DNA from: Sipunculus nudus
Taxonomy: Eukaryota; Annelida; Sipuncula; Golfingiida; Sipunculidae
NCBI GenBank assembly: GCA_026874595.1
Contig: CM049307.1
Coordinates: 643,579-707,578 of the forward strand
DNA length: 64,000 nucleotides
Direction of reading: 5' to 3'
Part shown: piece by piece, positions 46,399 to 57,391 of the stretch
Layout of the letters: the number at the start of each line of letters is the position of its first letter
How positions within the stretch are numbered: the stretch's first letter is position 1
Translations under genes and position numbers: made by a program
Notes under the pieces: generated by a model
Told to the model about the DNA's origin: nothing
Seen by the model: the letters and a program-made list of their open reading frames with translations, nothing else
The model's database searches: none

Positions 46399-47060
46399 GT
46401 AAGTAGTTATTTTATCCATATCTAATCTTTACATTGCATCTCACTCCTCTTAACCAGATTCATGCCTTGTTCTCTTTCAGTCTGTCAATAAAAATTGCCT
46501 AATGAATATATTTTATGCACCCAGAATTTAATGCACCCAACTGGAGACCTTTAAAATTCAGCACAGCTTTATGTGCTGTTATTCATGTATGCACACATTT
46601 AGAAAACATTGTTATTATTATTTAGTCTAAAACTAATATATGGTTTCTTTGCATATATTCATGAATTTCTTGGCTTTGCGCATAATTTAGTGGTTTGTTT
46701 TACCAATAGACATTGGTTTTTTTTTATGCACACCAACTCAAATTCCTTCACACATCTGATTCCACATCTGACTTAATCCCAAATTGACTGAAGAAAATTA
46801 CAATCTTTGAAGTACATTTGAAACCTGCCTTGTGACCATCCAACAATTACAACCACCTCACAATCGTGACCACTTTTCATAGTTCCGAATATATACTCCA
46901 GGTTAACATAGAATTTCACTAATATGACCAACCCCAAATAATGAACACTTTGGTCGGTCACCAAGGTAGTCGTAATTGTAGGATGGTTGCAATTTTCGGT
47001 TACATTTTACTCAGATGACTATCGTTCTACTTTTCTTAGTTATATGATATATGGTGAAAG
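46399..47060. other. Candidate intron with pogo-like remnant
   Basis: After the donor, ordinary AT-rich DNA runs to 46820. From about 46828 to 46995 the words GTGACCATCC, CAACAATTACAACCACC, AGTCGTAATTGTAGGATGG and TTGCAATT resemble the interior and ends of the pogo-like elements at 1950 and 7824, in decayed form. Confidence 0.45.
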
Positions 47061-48566
47061 TATGTTTTTTTATTTTTATTTCAAGAAATCTTGCATGGAT
47101 TGATCCCAAAACCAAGTTGATCAAAGATCATGGATAGGGTTGTCATGTTCCAGAAACTGGTGGAGCCACCTATTATTCTTTACTTGTTTTCGTGCCTTTT
47201 AATACCCCAAAATTGCCACTTGACAGTACTCTGAGCATTATAAGTCAAAATCTAATGGACAGATTTCTTTTATATTATGCATATACATAGAAATGGGGTA
47301 TGGGATGATGTTTATTTAAATATTGGTCATGACCTTTCCTATGAGAGTGTCCTTGACCTTGAATATTTCTATATTTTGTGAAATTCACACAAAATCTTTA
47401 ATATCTCAGTAAGGGATACATGGAATGATCCAAAAATCAATTTGACCGAAGATCTTGGATAGCTTTGTCTTTTGCAGAAGACAGGTGGCGCCACCTTGTG
47501 TTGTTTTCGTGTTAAAATGATGTTTCAACAGAATAACTTTGTAAGAATTTGAGGTACAGTCACCAAACCCACAAGTTTGATGCATCTTATCAACGGCTAA
47601 GTCAAGTTCGAACATGGATGACCTTGATGCATTTTTTCAAGGTCACAGCAGCGATTATGCTAAAATGATATTAGGGCAATAACTCAAAAAGAATTTGTGG
47701 TACAGTCACCAAACCTACAGTTTAGATGCATCTTACCAAGGGCTGGGCCAAGTTCGAATATGGATGACCTTGATATATTTTTCAAGGTCACAGATGCAAT
47801 AACGCTGAAATGATGTTTATAAATCTTGTTGGTGCGATAACTCAAAAAATTGTTCACGGATCTTTACCAAACTTGGTATATGTATATATATGGGTGAGAG
47901 GACGACGCCTATTTAAAATGAGGTCATGATCTGTGCTAGGAGATTGTCCTTGACCGTGAATAGGTCAAATTTTCGGGAAAATCTCACAAATTCTTAAATA
48001 TCTCAAGAAATCTTGCATGGATTGATCCCAAAACCAAGTTGATCAAGGTCATGGATAGGGTTGTCATGTTCCAGAAACTGGTGGAGCCACCTATAATTTT
48101 TTACTTGTTTTCGTGCCTTTTAATACCCCCAAAATTGCCTCTTGACAGTACTCTGAGAATTATAAGTCAAAAACTATTGGACAGATTTCTTTTATATTAT
48201 GCATATACATAGATATGGGGTATGGGATGATGTTTATTAATAGGGGGCATGACCTTTCCTATGAGAGTGACCTTGACCTTGAATAATTACATATTTGGTG
48301 AAATTCACACAAAATCTTTAATATCTCAGTTAGGGATACATGGAATGATCCAAAAATCAAATTGACTGAAGATCTTGGATAGCTTTGTCTTTTGCAGAAG
48401 ACAGGTGCGCCACCTTGTTTTGTTTTTGTGTTAAAATTATGTTTAAACGGAATAACTTTGTAAGAATTTGAGGAACAGTCTAGAACCCTAACCCTAACCC
48501 ACAGGTTTTATGCATCTTATCAACGGCTAGGTCAAATTTGAACATGGATGACCTTGATACATTTTT
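47061..48566 (+). mobile_element. F6 element body, two long monomers
   Basis: Two ~900-base monomers repeat TCTTGCATGGATTGATCCC, AAAACCAAGTTGATCAA, GTTGTCATGTTCCAGAAACT, CCTTTTAATACCCC, GACAGGTGGCGCCACC and TTTGTAAGAATTTGAGG (starts near 47080 and 47995). The block ends at the T-run GATACATTTTT (48562-48566), where F1 begins. The continuing F6 text CAAGGTCACAGCAACGATAA resumes at 57223. Confidence 0.65.
48485..48500 (+). repeat. Interstitial telomere-like ACCCTAACCCTAACCC
   Basis: Two and a half CCCTAA units sit inside an F6 monomer, where paralogues at 41757 and 47571 read GTCACCAAACCCACAGG. The units therefore look inserted into or expanded within a single copy. Confidence 0.7.
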
Positions 48567-49367
48567 AGCGAACTTGTGAGCTTATGTGATCGTGCCGCGG
48601 CGTACGTCGTGTGTCATGCGATGACATCATGCGTAGTGCATCGTCTGTACCTAAACCATAGCTATCTCAAAAATGGCAGGAGCTAGCATCACCAATTTTT
48701 TTGCAAATAATCAGTCATCTGAAAAACTATTTTTTTTCTAACTGCATTTTCTTAGATTTTATAGTGACAAAGCTAAACAAGTTTTAAAAATCTTCTTCTC
48801 CGAAACTGTCCAGCCAAATTGTCCAGTATTTCATAGAAATGATCCCTTGAACAATCTCTCTCAAGTTTGTTCGAATGATTCCAGTTCAAAGATTTTTGGC
48901 CGATTTACATGAGGTTGAACTTAGTCATCTGTCCAAAAAAGCACACTAAAATTAAAAGCTCAGAAACAGCTAGAGCTATAATCACTAAATTTTATACCAA
49001 TGTTTGTCACATATATATAATATATGAAATTGAGGTATTGGTGGCGCCGCCTACATTGATCTGTTTTTCACAAGTGAAAATGTAATTTTAAACTCTTCTA
49101 GCTTATACACTGATTTGTGATGAAACTGTTAAGCTGATTGGTTTAAACTTTATAAGAAATATTCTATGGTAGTGTTCTGCCAGTTTCATAAGAATAGATT
49201 GGGTAAATACAGTTTTAAAAAAGCATTGTAGCCAATTGAAAAAGGCTTTCTGTGTTTGAAAGCAGATTTGACAACATGCTGAGTTTCAGCAGCCAATTCA
49301 AGAGGTCACTCAGTACAACCAGCAGGGGTCCAGACATCACCATGGCAACTGACCTGGCTCTGACGGG
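48567..49367 (+). mobile_element. F1 foldback-family element, 5' portion
   Basis: AGCGAACTTGTGAGCTTATG follows a T-run, then CATCACCAATTTTTTTGC, CTAACTGCATTTTC, GTCCAGCCAAATTGTCC and GGTATTGGTGGCGCCGCC (49036-49053) in family order. The body becomes unrecognisable after about 49250. A second partial 5' segment (GAGCTTATGCAGTGGTGTGG) appears at 49487. Confidence 0.6.
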
Positions 49368-49432
49368 TGTCTAGACAATGTGTCTAGACGTCTAGACACA
49401 GCTTCTAGACGTCTAGACACAATGTCTAGACG
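49368..49432. repeat. Cluster of six TCTAGAC palindromic units
   Basis: GTCTAGAC occurs six times in 65 bases, partly as tandem GTCTAGACGTCTAGACAC. The block is self-complementary in several registers and can form a cruciform or slipped hairpins. Confidence 0.8.
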
Positions 49433-50404
49433 CAGAATTCCAAGATTATTGAAACTATATCTTTCAGCTGTTTGAAAAAACTTTGAGCTTATGCAGTGGT
49501 GTGGCAGTATCCGTCTTTTGTCGTGCGTCATGGCTATCTCAAAAAGGGCAGGAGTTAGCATGATTACGGTCTTAATGAGCAGGGTCTGAATGGGCGTGCT
49601 GCTTTTGAGCGTGGTTCTAATGCACGCAGTCTGGATGGGCGCGTGACCTAATTAGGTCTTGATGGGCGTGGGCCGTCTGGCCGTGTTGCACTATGTGAAT
49701 GGAGAGGAACGCTGGTATCTTTGATATTCCTTCACTTATATCAATAAACAATTCTGAAAATAACAAAGGAGTATGTAAGACCATGTAAATAGAGATTAGC
49801 GTCGGTATTTTTTTACAAACCGTCAGTGATATTGTTTAACAATTTTGGAAAACATCAAAGCAGTACCGGTCGCAGTGCCTGTCCATGTGAATTTAGAAAA
49901 GCGTCGGTATTTTTAAAAAAAATTTTAGTCATATCTTTAACAAATCGTGAAAATAACAAAGCAGCAGTTTTAAGGTGCCACGTACTTAACACTGGATACG
50001 ATCGGCCATTGACTTATGGCCAACCGCTTGGCATGACACGCATGACGGGTGACCTACTTTCCATCAAAAGGAATGCCCAGGATGATTGCCGCAAAATCAA
50101 ATTATTTTAAATAATGCCCCCGCCCCCTTCAGATATTAAGGAACCCTGTATATTTTTCTCATTCTGTCATTTGCCTCTACCGTCAACTTCAACTCTCTAT
50201 CTCTCGCTCTCTCTCTCTCTGGATTTATTTTTATTTCATATTTCACCCTTTTATTCTCTCACTCTCTCAGGATGTCATCAGTTATCTATATCTTTATATC
50301 TTTATATCATTCTGTTATTGTCTATTCTGCATTCTCTTTTTCTCTCTCCCTCTCTCTCTCTCTCTCTCCGAGTAAATCTTTCTTTCCTTCTATTTTTTTT
50401 ATTT
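49433..50404. other. No gene; short degenerate repeats and CT-rich tract
   Basis: GTCTGAATGGGCGTG-like units recur four or five times at 49585-49670. AAAGCGTCGGTATTTTT-type units occur at 49700-49990. A CT-rich low-complexity stretch (CTCTCTCTCT) spans about 50190-50380. The ORFs here are low complexity. Confidence 0.45.
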
Positions 50405-51720
50405 CAGCTGACTATAAGTCATCTGAGCTATAGTTGTGGTCCATTGTTTGTCGTCCGTCCGTCTGTGCGTTCTTCTGTCCGTAGATGTGGCATGTTTTGA
50501 AACTGTAAGACCTAGGAATCCAAAATTCGGCATAATGTTAGATGTCCCCAAGATCTCCTACCAAGCCGAAAACTGGGTCTTTGCGACTTCGTTCCTTTTA
50601 GAAATTAAGGAAAAACCTCAATTTTTTATTAAAAACCTATTTTTACACTTCAGGACTGCCTAATATCCAAACCACTCATCTGTTTTTCCTCATATTTACC
50701 ATAATTATTCCTCTATATAGTTCCTATGTACATGCCAGAAATTATGTCTGTATTATGTAAATTTAAAAAGTTATGGGCCCAAACATAATGCATTGTGTAA
50801 AAAATCAGGAAAGATATTTGATCACTTAACACAAAATATGTTGAAGCTAGGGACTTTTTTTCCATTAATATAACTTTAATTTATCAAAATTAAATTGTAT
50901 ACCCAAAATTAGATCAAAATCTTTTAAATTTTTAAAAATATTAACAAAAATAAAAAATTGGTACCTTAAATTTTGCCCAACTTTGACCATGGCACGTTAT
51001 TTTCCTGTAAGTACTGTGGATTTAATTTTCACGGCATGTTTTTTTTTAGCATTTTGTCTGTAAACACCAAAAATATATTGTTTACATCAAGCTAGTGTCA
51101 TGCAGTTTGCAAGTGCTCAGCTCCCCAGCTTCAGCTCTCAGTTCCTAAAATTTGGCATGCAATTAGATGTCTCAAAAATCCCCTACCATGCCAAGAATTT
51201 GGTCACTAGGACTTAATACCTTCGAGATATTAATGAAAAACTTCATTTTCCATTAAAAACCCATTGTTACACTTCAAGACTGCCTAAAATCAAAACCACT
51301 GATCTGACTTTAATCATATATAATATACATATTTTTCTATACATTCTCTATGCACATGCCAGAAATGATGTCAGTATTGCGTAATTGTTTTAAGTTATGG
51401 GCCCAAACATAATGCACTTTGTAAAAAATCAAGAAATATATTTACTCCCTTAACAAGAGGATTGCTGAAGCTAGAGATTTTTTGTCAGGGATGTAACATT
51501 ATTTAATCAAGATTCAATTGAATACCCAAAATTAGTTCTGAATTTTTCAAATTTTATGAGTTATTAGTATAAATATAAAATTAGTACCTTAAAGTTTGCC
51601 CAACTTTGACCATGGCATGTTTGTTTCCTGTGAGCACTGTTGATATAATTTTCATATCATGCACACATAAAGATTTCAGCTTTTTAGTTTAAAAAGCTAA
51701 AAGAAATTGGCCAAAAATTG
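50405..51720 (+). mobile_element. Foldback-headed element (CAGCTGACT type)
   Basis: The stem CAGCTGACT/AGTCATCTGAGCT (50405-50430) is followed by GTCGTCCGTCCGTCTGTGCG. The body matches 35110-35990 over ~600 bases, then repeats a diverged second monomer (AGATGTCTCAAAAATCCCCT, TTATGGGCCCAAACATAATG at 51400). No 3' palindrome end was found. Confidence 0.65.
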
Positions 51721-52301
51721 TAGCTTTTATTAATGTTTTTATGAGACCATGTCAGACCTTGGCTCTCTGTAGGCACCTCTTGAGTCACCTGTATGTTGAC
51801 CTTGTTGAACTTTCAGCAAATTATGCATGCTTGAGGCGAGGCATAAACTGGGGCTCCAGGCAGCTTATGGCCAGCCACAGTTGATACTGGTGTCCAACCC
51901 AACTCATCTAGTAGTTTTAACCAACAAAATAACAATAAACAATAAATTAACAAATTTTTATTGGTTTTTATTAACAAATTAAAGAAAAATAGAAAAGGAA
52001 TTTGTTAGTTGATAATAACAGGAAATTAACTTGCGGTTACCAATGATATAAGAATCTTGTATCGATGGATAGAATGTCACATATTCCAAATAACACCATG
52101 CAGTCACCTATGGTATTTTTCAGTTCAATTTTAATGATAAAAAAGTAAATCATATTATTCATTACTAATCATTAGGGATCATATGAAGGAAATTAATGAT
52201 AGACACAGATGCAGTTGATAATATTAATCTAGATTCCTACTGTGTCTAGTGTGTACATTGATGTGAAATTAGTCCAAAATAAATATATTACATTTTTTTT
52301 T
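51721..52301. other. No gene recognised
   Basis: AT-rich sequence with AACAAATT words repeated around 51920-51990. No coding or structural signal. Confidence 0.4.
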
Positions 52302-54797
52302 AGTGAACCTGTGAGCTTATGTGATGGTTTGGTGTCGTCCGGCGTCCGGCGTCCGTCGTCTGTACGTTAACCCATACTATCTTGAAAACGGCAAGAGTTA
52401 GCATCACGAAATTTTATGCATAAAAATTAGTCATCTAAAAAACTCTATCGGATTTTGCTTATTTTTTGGCTAACTGCATTTTCTTAGATTTTATAGGGAA
52501 AAAGCTGAAAAAGCTTTAAAAATCTTCTTCTCCGAAACTGTTCAGCCAAATTGTCCAATATTTCACAGAAATGATTCCTGGAACAATCTCTCACAAGTTT
52601 GTTGGATTGGTTTAAGTTCGGTGATTTTTGGCCGAGTTACAGAAAGTTGAACTTAGTCATCTGTACAAAAAAGCATACTAAAATTACAATCTCAGAAATG
52701 GCTGGAGCTATCATCACCAAATTTTATGCCAATGTTGGTCACATGAGTCATATCTGAAATTGAGGTATTGGTGGCGCCACCTGCATCGGCCTTTTTTTAC
52801 GGAGGTTATCAGTGCCTGTATCATACTGACTGCTACAAAACCATATGGCCAAATTGTTTAATATCGCACATAAATGATCCTAGGGTAGTGCTTTCTGAAG
52901 TTTGTTCAAATGGTCTCAGTTCAGTGTTTTTTTGCTAAGTTATGGGAAGCTGAATTTAGTCATATGCCATAACAGCCCATTTTAGCTAAGTGGCTACAAA
53001 AATCTTCTTCTCAAAAACCACTGGGCCAAATTCTTAAATCTCACACATTAATTATCCTTAGATGTTGATAATTCAAGTTTGTTCAAATTGTCTCAGTTCA
53101 GTGACTTTTGGCTGAGTTATGGGAAGCTGAATTTAGTCATATGCCATAACAGCCCATGTTAGCTAAGTGGCTACAAAAATTTTCTTCTCAAAAACCACTG
53201 GGCCAAATTCTTAAATCTTACACATTAATTATCCTTAAATGTTGATAATACAAGTTTGTTCAAATGGTTTTGGTTCAATGATTTTTGGCTGAGTTATGGG
53301 AAGCTGAACTGTATTTTCCCATATGAGTTATAAACCTACAAAATGTTTTTCGACTGATAATACTGAGGCCAGTTTGTTTAATATTTTGCAAGAATCATTC
53401 CCTGAATAATTCTTATAATAATTGTCTTTTATTGTTCCAAAGAATGAATTTTGGCTGAATTATAAAGATTGAATTGACTCATTTTACCATATATGTTAGC
53501 TGTATGAAGCAGATATATCTAGCAATGCACCATTACATCATGCCTCTAGACATTTAGATTTCAGGTTATCTATGGAAAATATTGACAAGAATGTTTTTTA
53601 AAAGCTTTTAAAAAATGTAGATTTATGATATGATATTACATATCATCTGTACACTAACTCATAATTTCTCAAATAATTTTTGCTATCTGCATATACCTAG
53701 ATTTTACAGGGAAAAAGCTGAAAAAAAACTTTAAAAGTCTTCTTCTTGTAAACGGTCCAGCCAAATTTTTCAATATTTTACAGAAATGATCCGAGAGGCG
53801 AGCCCTCTCAGGTTTGTTCAAATGGTTCAGTGTTTGATAAATTTTAGCAGAGTTACATAACAGGCCGAGATTGTGTATGTTTCTTGAATAGGTTGAGAAA
53901 ATGCCAACTGTTTCAGATTTGGCAACAGATCAAGAGTTCATTCAGTGCAGCCAAATATAGGTCAAGAGTTCAATTAGTGCAACCAAGCACAAGGCATGTG
54001 ATCACCTCATGGGCAGCATGTGATCATCTCATGGGTAGCTTGTGATCACCTCATGAGTATCATGTGATCACCTCATGGGTGTCATGCCCCTTAGGGCTGC
54101 ATATGGAGCCAATCTGTGAGCTTATGCAATTGTGTGGCTACTATTTCAGATTGGCAATAGGCAAAAGGTCAGCCTGGATTTATTTATAGCTTTGGCAGAC
54201 TGTCAACTGTATCAGATTATGCAACAGGTCAAGAGTTCACTCAGTGCAGCCAGGTACAGGTCAAAAGTTCACTCAGTCTAGCCAGGTGCACGTCAAGAGT
54301 TCGCTCAGTGCAGTAGCCTGAGCCAGTAATTTGTCACAGTACACTCGGGGCAACAGCCTTTCTCACCTAAGCCTGGTGAGCCCCGTGCATCAGACTCAAG
54401 GTAAGTTTGATGTATTGGCCTGATATTCTGACCTGTCTATGTGTCTTTAATGGCTTTCTCGTTCACAAGACAGGTGTCACCATCTACAATGACTTTTGCA
54501 AAGCGTATGTGCCTGCTTAATTCTACGGAGGAATTGGATATATCAGCCTGAAATTGGGCATATTTATACATGTCAAATAGCTTTGTCGTATACAAGACTG
54601 GTAGTGCCACCTACAAGTATTTTTGTGTTGTGTGCACCCATGCCAGAATTTCAGCAGTGATGTTTGTGTATTGTTTCTTGTTCAAAATATTTAGTACTTG
54701 CATTGTTCATATATATGAAAAGTAGAGGTTCAGCATTGAAGCGTTATACCTGGTGTATATCCATATGCACAGGTTCGCATTAGGCCTGTAGGCCTTG
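52302..54797 (+). mobile_element. F1 foldback-family element, ~2.5 kb, both ends
   Basis: It starts AGTGAACCTGTGAGCTTATG after an eight-T run and carries GTCCGGCGTCCGGCGTCCGT. The body has GGTGGCGCCACCT (52770-52782), then three TTTTGGCTGAGTTATGGGAA-type monomers, the 34-base minisatellite (53925-54310) and GTGCCACCTACAAG. It ends GGCCTGTAGGCCTTG (54783-54797) followed by TTTT. Block order matches 23468-25337. Confidence 0.7.
53995..54088 (+). repeat. 22 bp minisatellite CATGTGATCACCTCATGGG
   Basis: Four near-identical 22-base units, each with the palindrome TGATCA, lie inside the F1 copy. The other F1 copies here lack them. Confidence 0.8.
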
Positions 54798-55471
54798 TTT
54801 TAATATAAATAAAAGCCATAAAACCAGGTACTTATGATCATTATTTAAATGTGTGAATTTTGTATATTCTGGATTCTCAACATCATTGTTTGGTGAAAAC
54901 TGAATAAATACCAGACATGGTGCGAATACTTTGCAATTGTATTTAAATACGAATATGAATATGTACTCCATTATAAAATTTCTTGCATAAAGAATGGGAA
55001 TTCAGGTAAAAATGAAAGTATATGAATACAATTGCAAATACTTTCAAAATGTATTCATGAATGCATTCAAGAATATTTTCTTTAATATTATTTTAATAAT
55101 CATTTCAGTTTTATTTCATTTTAAAAAATCATATGATTCTCTTATTATTTTTAATAAAAATTATATTTGGGACAATATTTGTTATTTTTTTTAATAAATA
55201 GTTAAACTCTTATATTATATGTTCTGCTTATAAGTTATATGGCCAAGTCAAAATCTGTGTGACAATAGTACTCCATTTGTTAATAAAATAAATGAAATCA
55301 ATCCTCTTCCCTGTCTCCAAAGGTACTATCAAAATCATACATAAGCTAAACAACAGCAACTCATAATACAGCTTATATTTATTACCACACAAAACCAGCA
55401 TGTGCCTCATTTCAAAATCATATTTTTTTATCATATATAACAGCTGAGCGCCGTGACCCATAGGTCCCTTG
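54798..55471 (+). repeat. Paralogue of 44310-44909
   Basis: Shared text in order: ACCAGACATGGTGCGAATAC, ATGTACTCCATTATAAAATT, AATGGGAATTCAGG, AAAATCATATGATTCTCTTA and CAGCTGAGCG, ending GACCCATAGGTCCCTTG|TTT (55455-55471). It abuts the F1 3' end directly. The short ORFs on both strands are also shared by the paralogue. Confidence 0.7.
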
Positions 55472-55512
55472 TTTTCCAAAAGATTTGTTATCTAAAAAAT
55501 CTTCGGATTTTT

Positions 55513-57219
55513 AGTGAACCTGTGAGCTTATGCAATGTTGCTGCATCGTCAATTGTGCGTCAGTACGTTGTGCGTCATCTCTAGTTTACCATACCTATCT
55601 CAAAAATGGCAGGAGCGAGCATCATCAATTTTTTTGCAAATAATCAGTCATCATTTGTTTATTTTTTTTCCTAACTGTATTTTCTTGGATTTTTGCACAG
55701 CGTCCATCTGTTCATTTGCCTTGGGATAAAAACACTCATATCTCTGCATTGGTTGGACTTATCGACCTGAAATTTTGCATGTGTATACATCTTGGACAGC
55801 TTTCTTGATTTTATGACAGGTGGCGCCACCTACATCATGTTTAAGCTGCAGACATCCAAGCTTATATCTTGGGAACCATTTGACCAGTTGGGCCAAAATT
55901 TTGCATGTGTATAGATCTTCCATAGCTCTTTATCATGCACAAAACTGGTGGCGCCACCTGCAACCATTTTTGCACAGCATCCATCTGTTTATCTGCCTTG
56001 GGATAAAATCACTCATATCTTGAGAGTGGTTTGACTTATCCACCTGAAATTTTGCAGGTTTATACATCCTTGACAGCTTTCTTGATTTTATGGCCCGTGG
56101 CGCATACATTCAAATTTATGCTGCAGACATCCAAGCTCATATATCTGGAACCATTTGACTGATCGGGCAAAAATTGTGCATGTTTGTAGATCTCACATAG
56201 CTCTTTATCATATGCAAAACTGGTGGTGCCACCTGCAATCATTTTTGCACAGTGTCCGTCTGTTTGTTTGCCGTGGGATAAAATCACTCATATCTCAGCA
56301 GTGGTTTGACATATCTGCCTAAAATTTTGCAGGTTTATACATCTTGGATAGCTTTTTTGATTTTGTGGCAGGTGGTGCCACATACATTTATGTATACGCT
56401 GCAAACATTCAGGCTTATATCTGAGGACTGGTTTGACATATCCTCCTAAAAGTTTGCATTCAGATAGATCTTATATAGCTCTTAATCATACACAAAATTG
56501 GTGGCGCCACCTGCCACCATTTTTGCACAGCGTCCGTATGTTTGTCTGCCGTGGGGTAAATTCACTCATATCTCAGTAATGGTTTGACTTATCTGCCTAA
56601 AATTTTACATGTTTATACATCTTGGATAGCTTTCTCCATTTTATGGCACGAGGTGCCACCTACATTTATGTATATGCTGCAGACATTCAGGCTTATATTA
56701 AAGGACTGGTTTCACATATCCCCCTGAAATTTTGCATGTGTATAGATCTCACATAGCTCTTAATCATACACAAAGGTGGTGGTGCCACCTGCCACCATTT
56801 TTGCACAGCGTCAATCTGTTTATCTGCCATGGGCTAAAAATCACTCATACCTCAGTAGTGGTTTGACTTGCCTGCCTAAAATTTTGCATGTTTATACATC
56901 TTGGACAGCTTTCTTGATTTTGTGGTAGGTGGCGCAACCTACATACACATTTTTAATGCAGACTTCCAGGCTATTATGCAACATACCTCACTCTATTTCC
57001 CCTTGCCACTTAATCCATGCCTCACTTCACCCGTCCCACTCTGATTTTGGTGGATACAAGTAGTTGCTTGTTGACTACATGTATTCTAGTTTTTGTGTTG
57101 TGTGCACCCATGCTAGAATTTCAGCAGTGATGTTTGTTTAATTGTTAATGGTCCAGCATTGAGGCATTATACCTGGTGTAATCTCATTGCACAGGTTTGC
57201 ATAAGGCCTGTTGGCCTTG
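55513..57219 (+). mobile_element. F1 foldback-family element, ~1.7 kb, satellite-bearing
   Basis: It starts AGTGAACCTGTGAGCTTATG after TTTTT and ends GGCCTGTTGGCCTTG (57205-57219) before TTTC. The interior is dominated by a 277-base tandem satellite. The 3' flank CAAGGTCACAGCAACG is F6 text that matches the left flank of the F1 copy at 48567, not this copy's own left flank. Confidence 0.65.
55693..57000 (+). repeat. ~277 bp tandem satellite with GGTGGCGCCACC
   Basis: TTGCACAGCGTCCATCTG-type starts fall at 55693, 55970, 56245, 56523 and 56801 (spacing 275-278). Each unit is two related halves of ~138 bases that contain TGAAATTTTGCATGTGTATA and end in a GGTGGCGCCACC palindrome or a one-base variant. 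Confidence 0.85.
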
Positions 57220-57391
57220 TTTCAAGGTCACAGCAACGATAATGTTAAAATGAAATTACGGCAATAACTCGAAAAAAATTGTTGGAACAGTCACCAAACT
57301 TACAGGTTAGATGCATCTTATCAAGGGCTGTGGGGAGGGGGGTTAATTGTCTGGGAATACTATGGCACCTGCGGTGCCAAAAAATATCTAG
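57220..57391 (+). mobile_element. F6 element 3' end
   Basis: CAAGGTCACAGCAACGATAA, ATTACGGCAATAACTC and CACCAAACTTACAGG continue the F6 body. Then GTCTGGGAATAC precedes the hairpin GGCACCTGCGGTGCC (57364-57378) and ATCTAG|TT (ends 57391). The GTCTGGGAATAC word echoes the arm of the 5' stem at 41056. Confidence 0.6.

Noticed and set aside
50114-50500. 128-codon ORF rich in S, L and F
   Set aside because: It is a CT-rich low-complexity tract that then enters the foldback of the next element.
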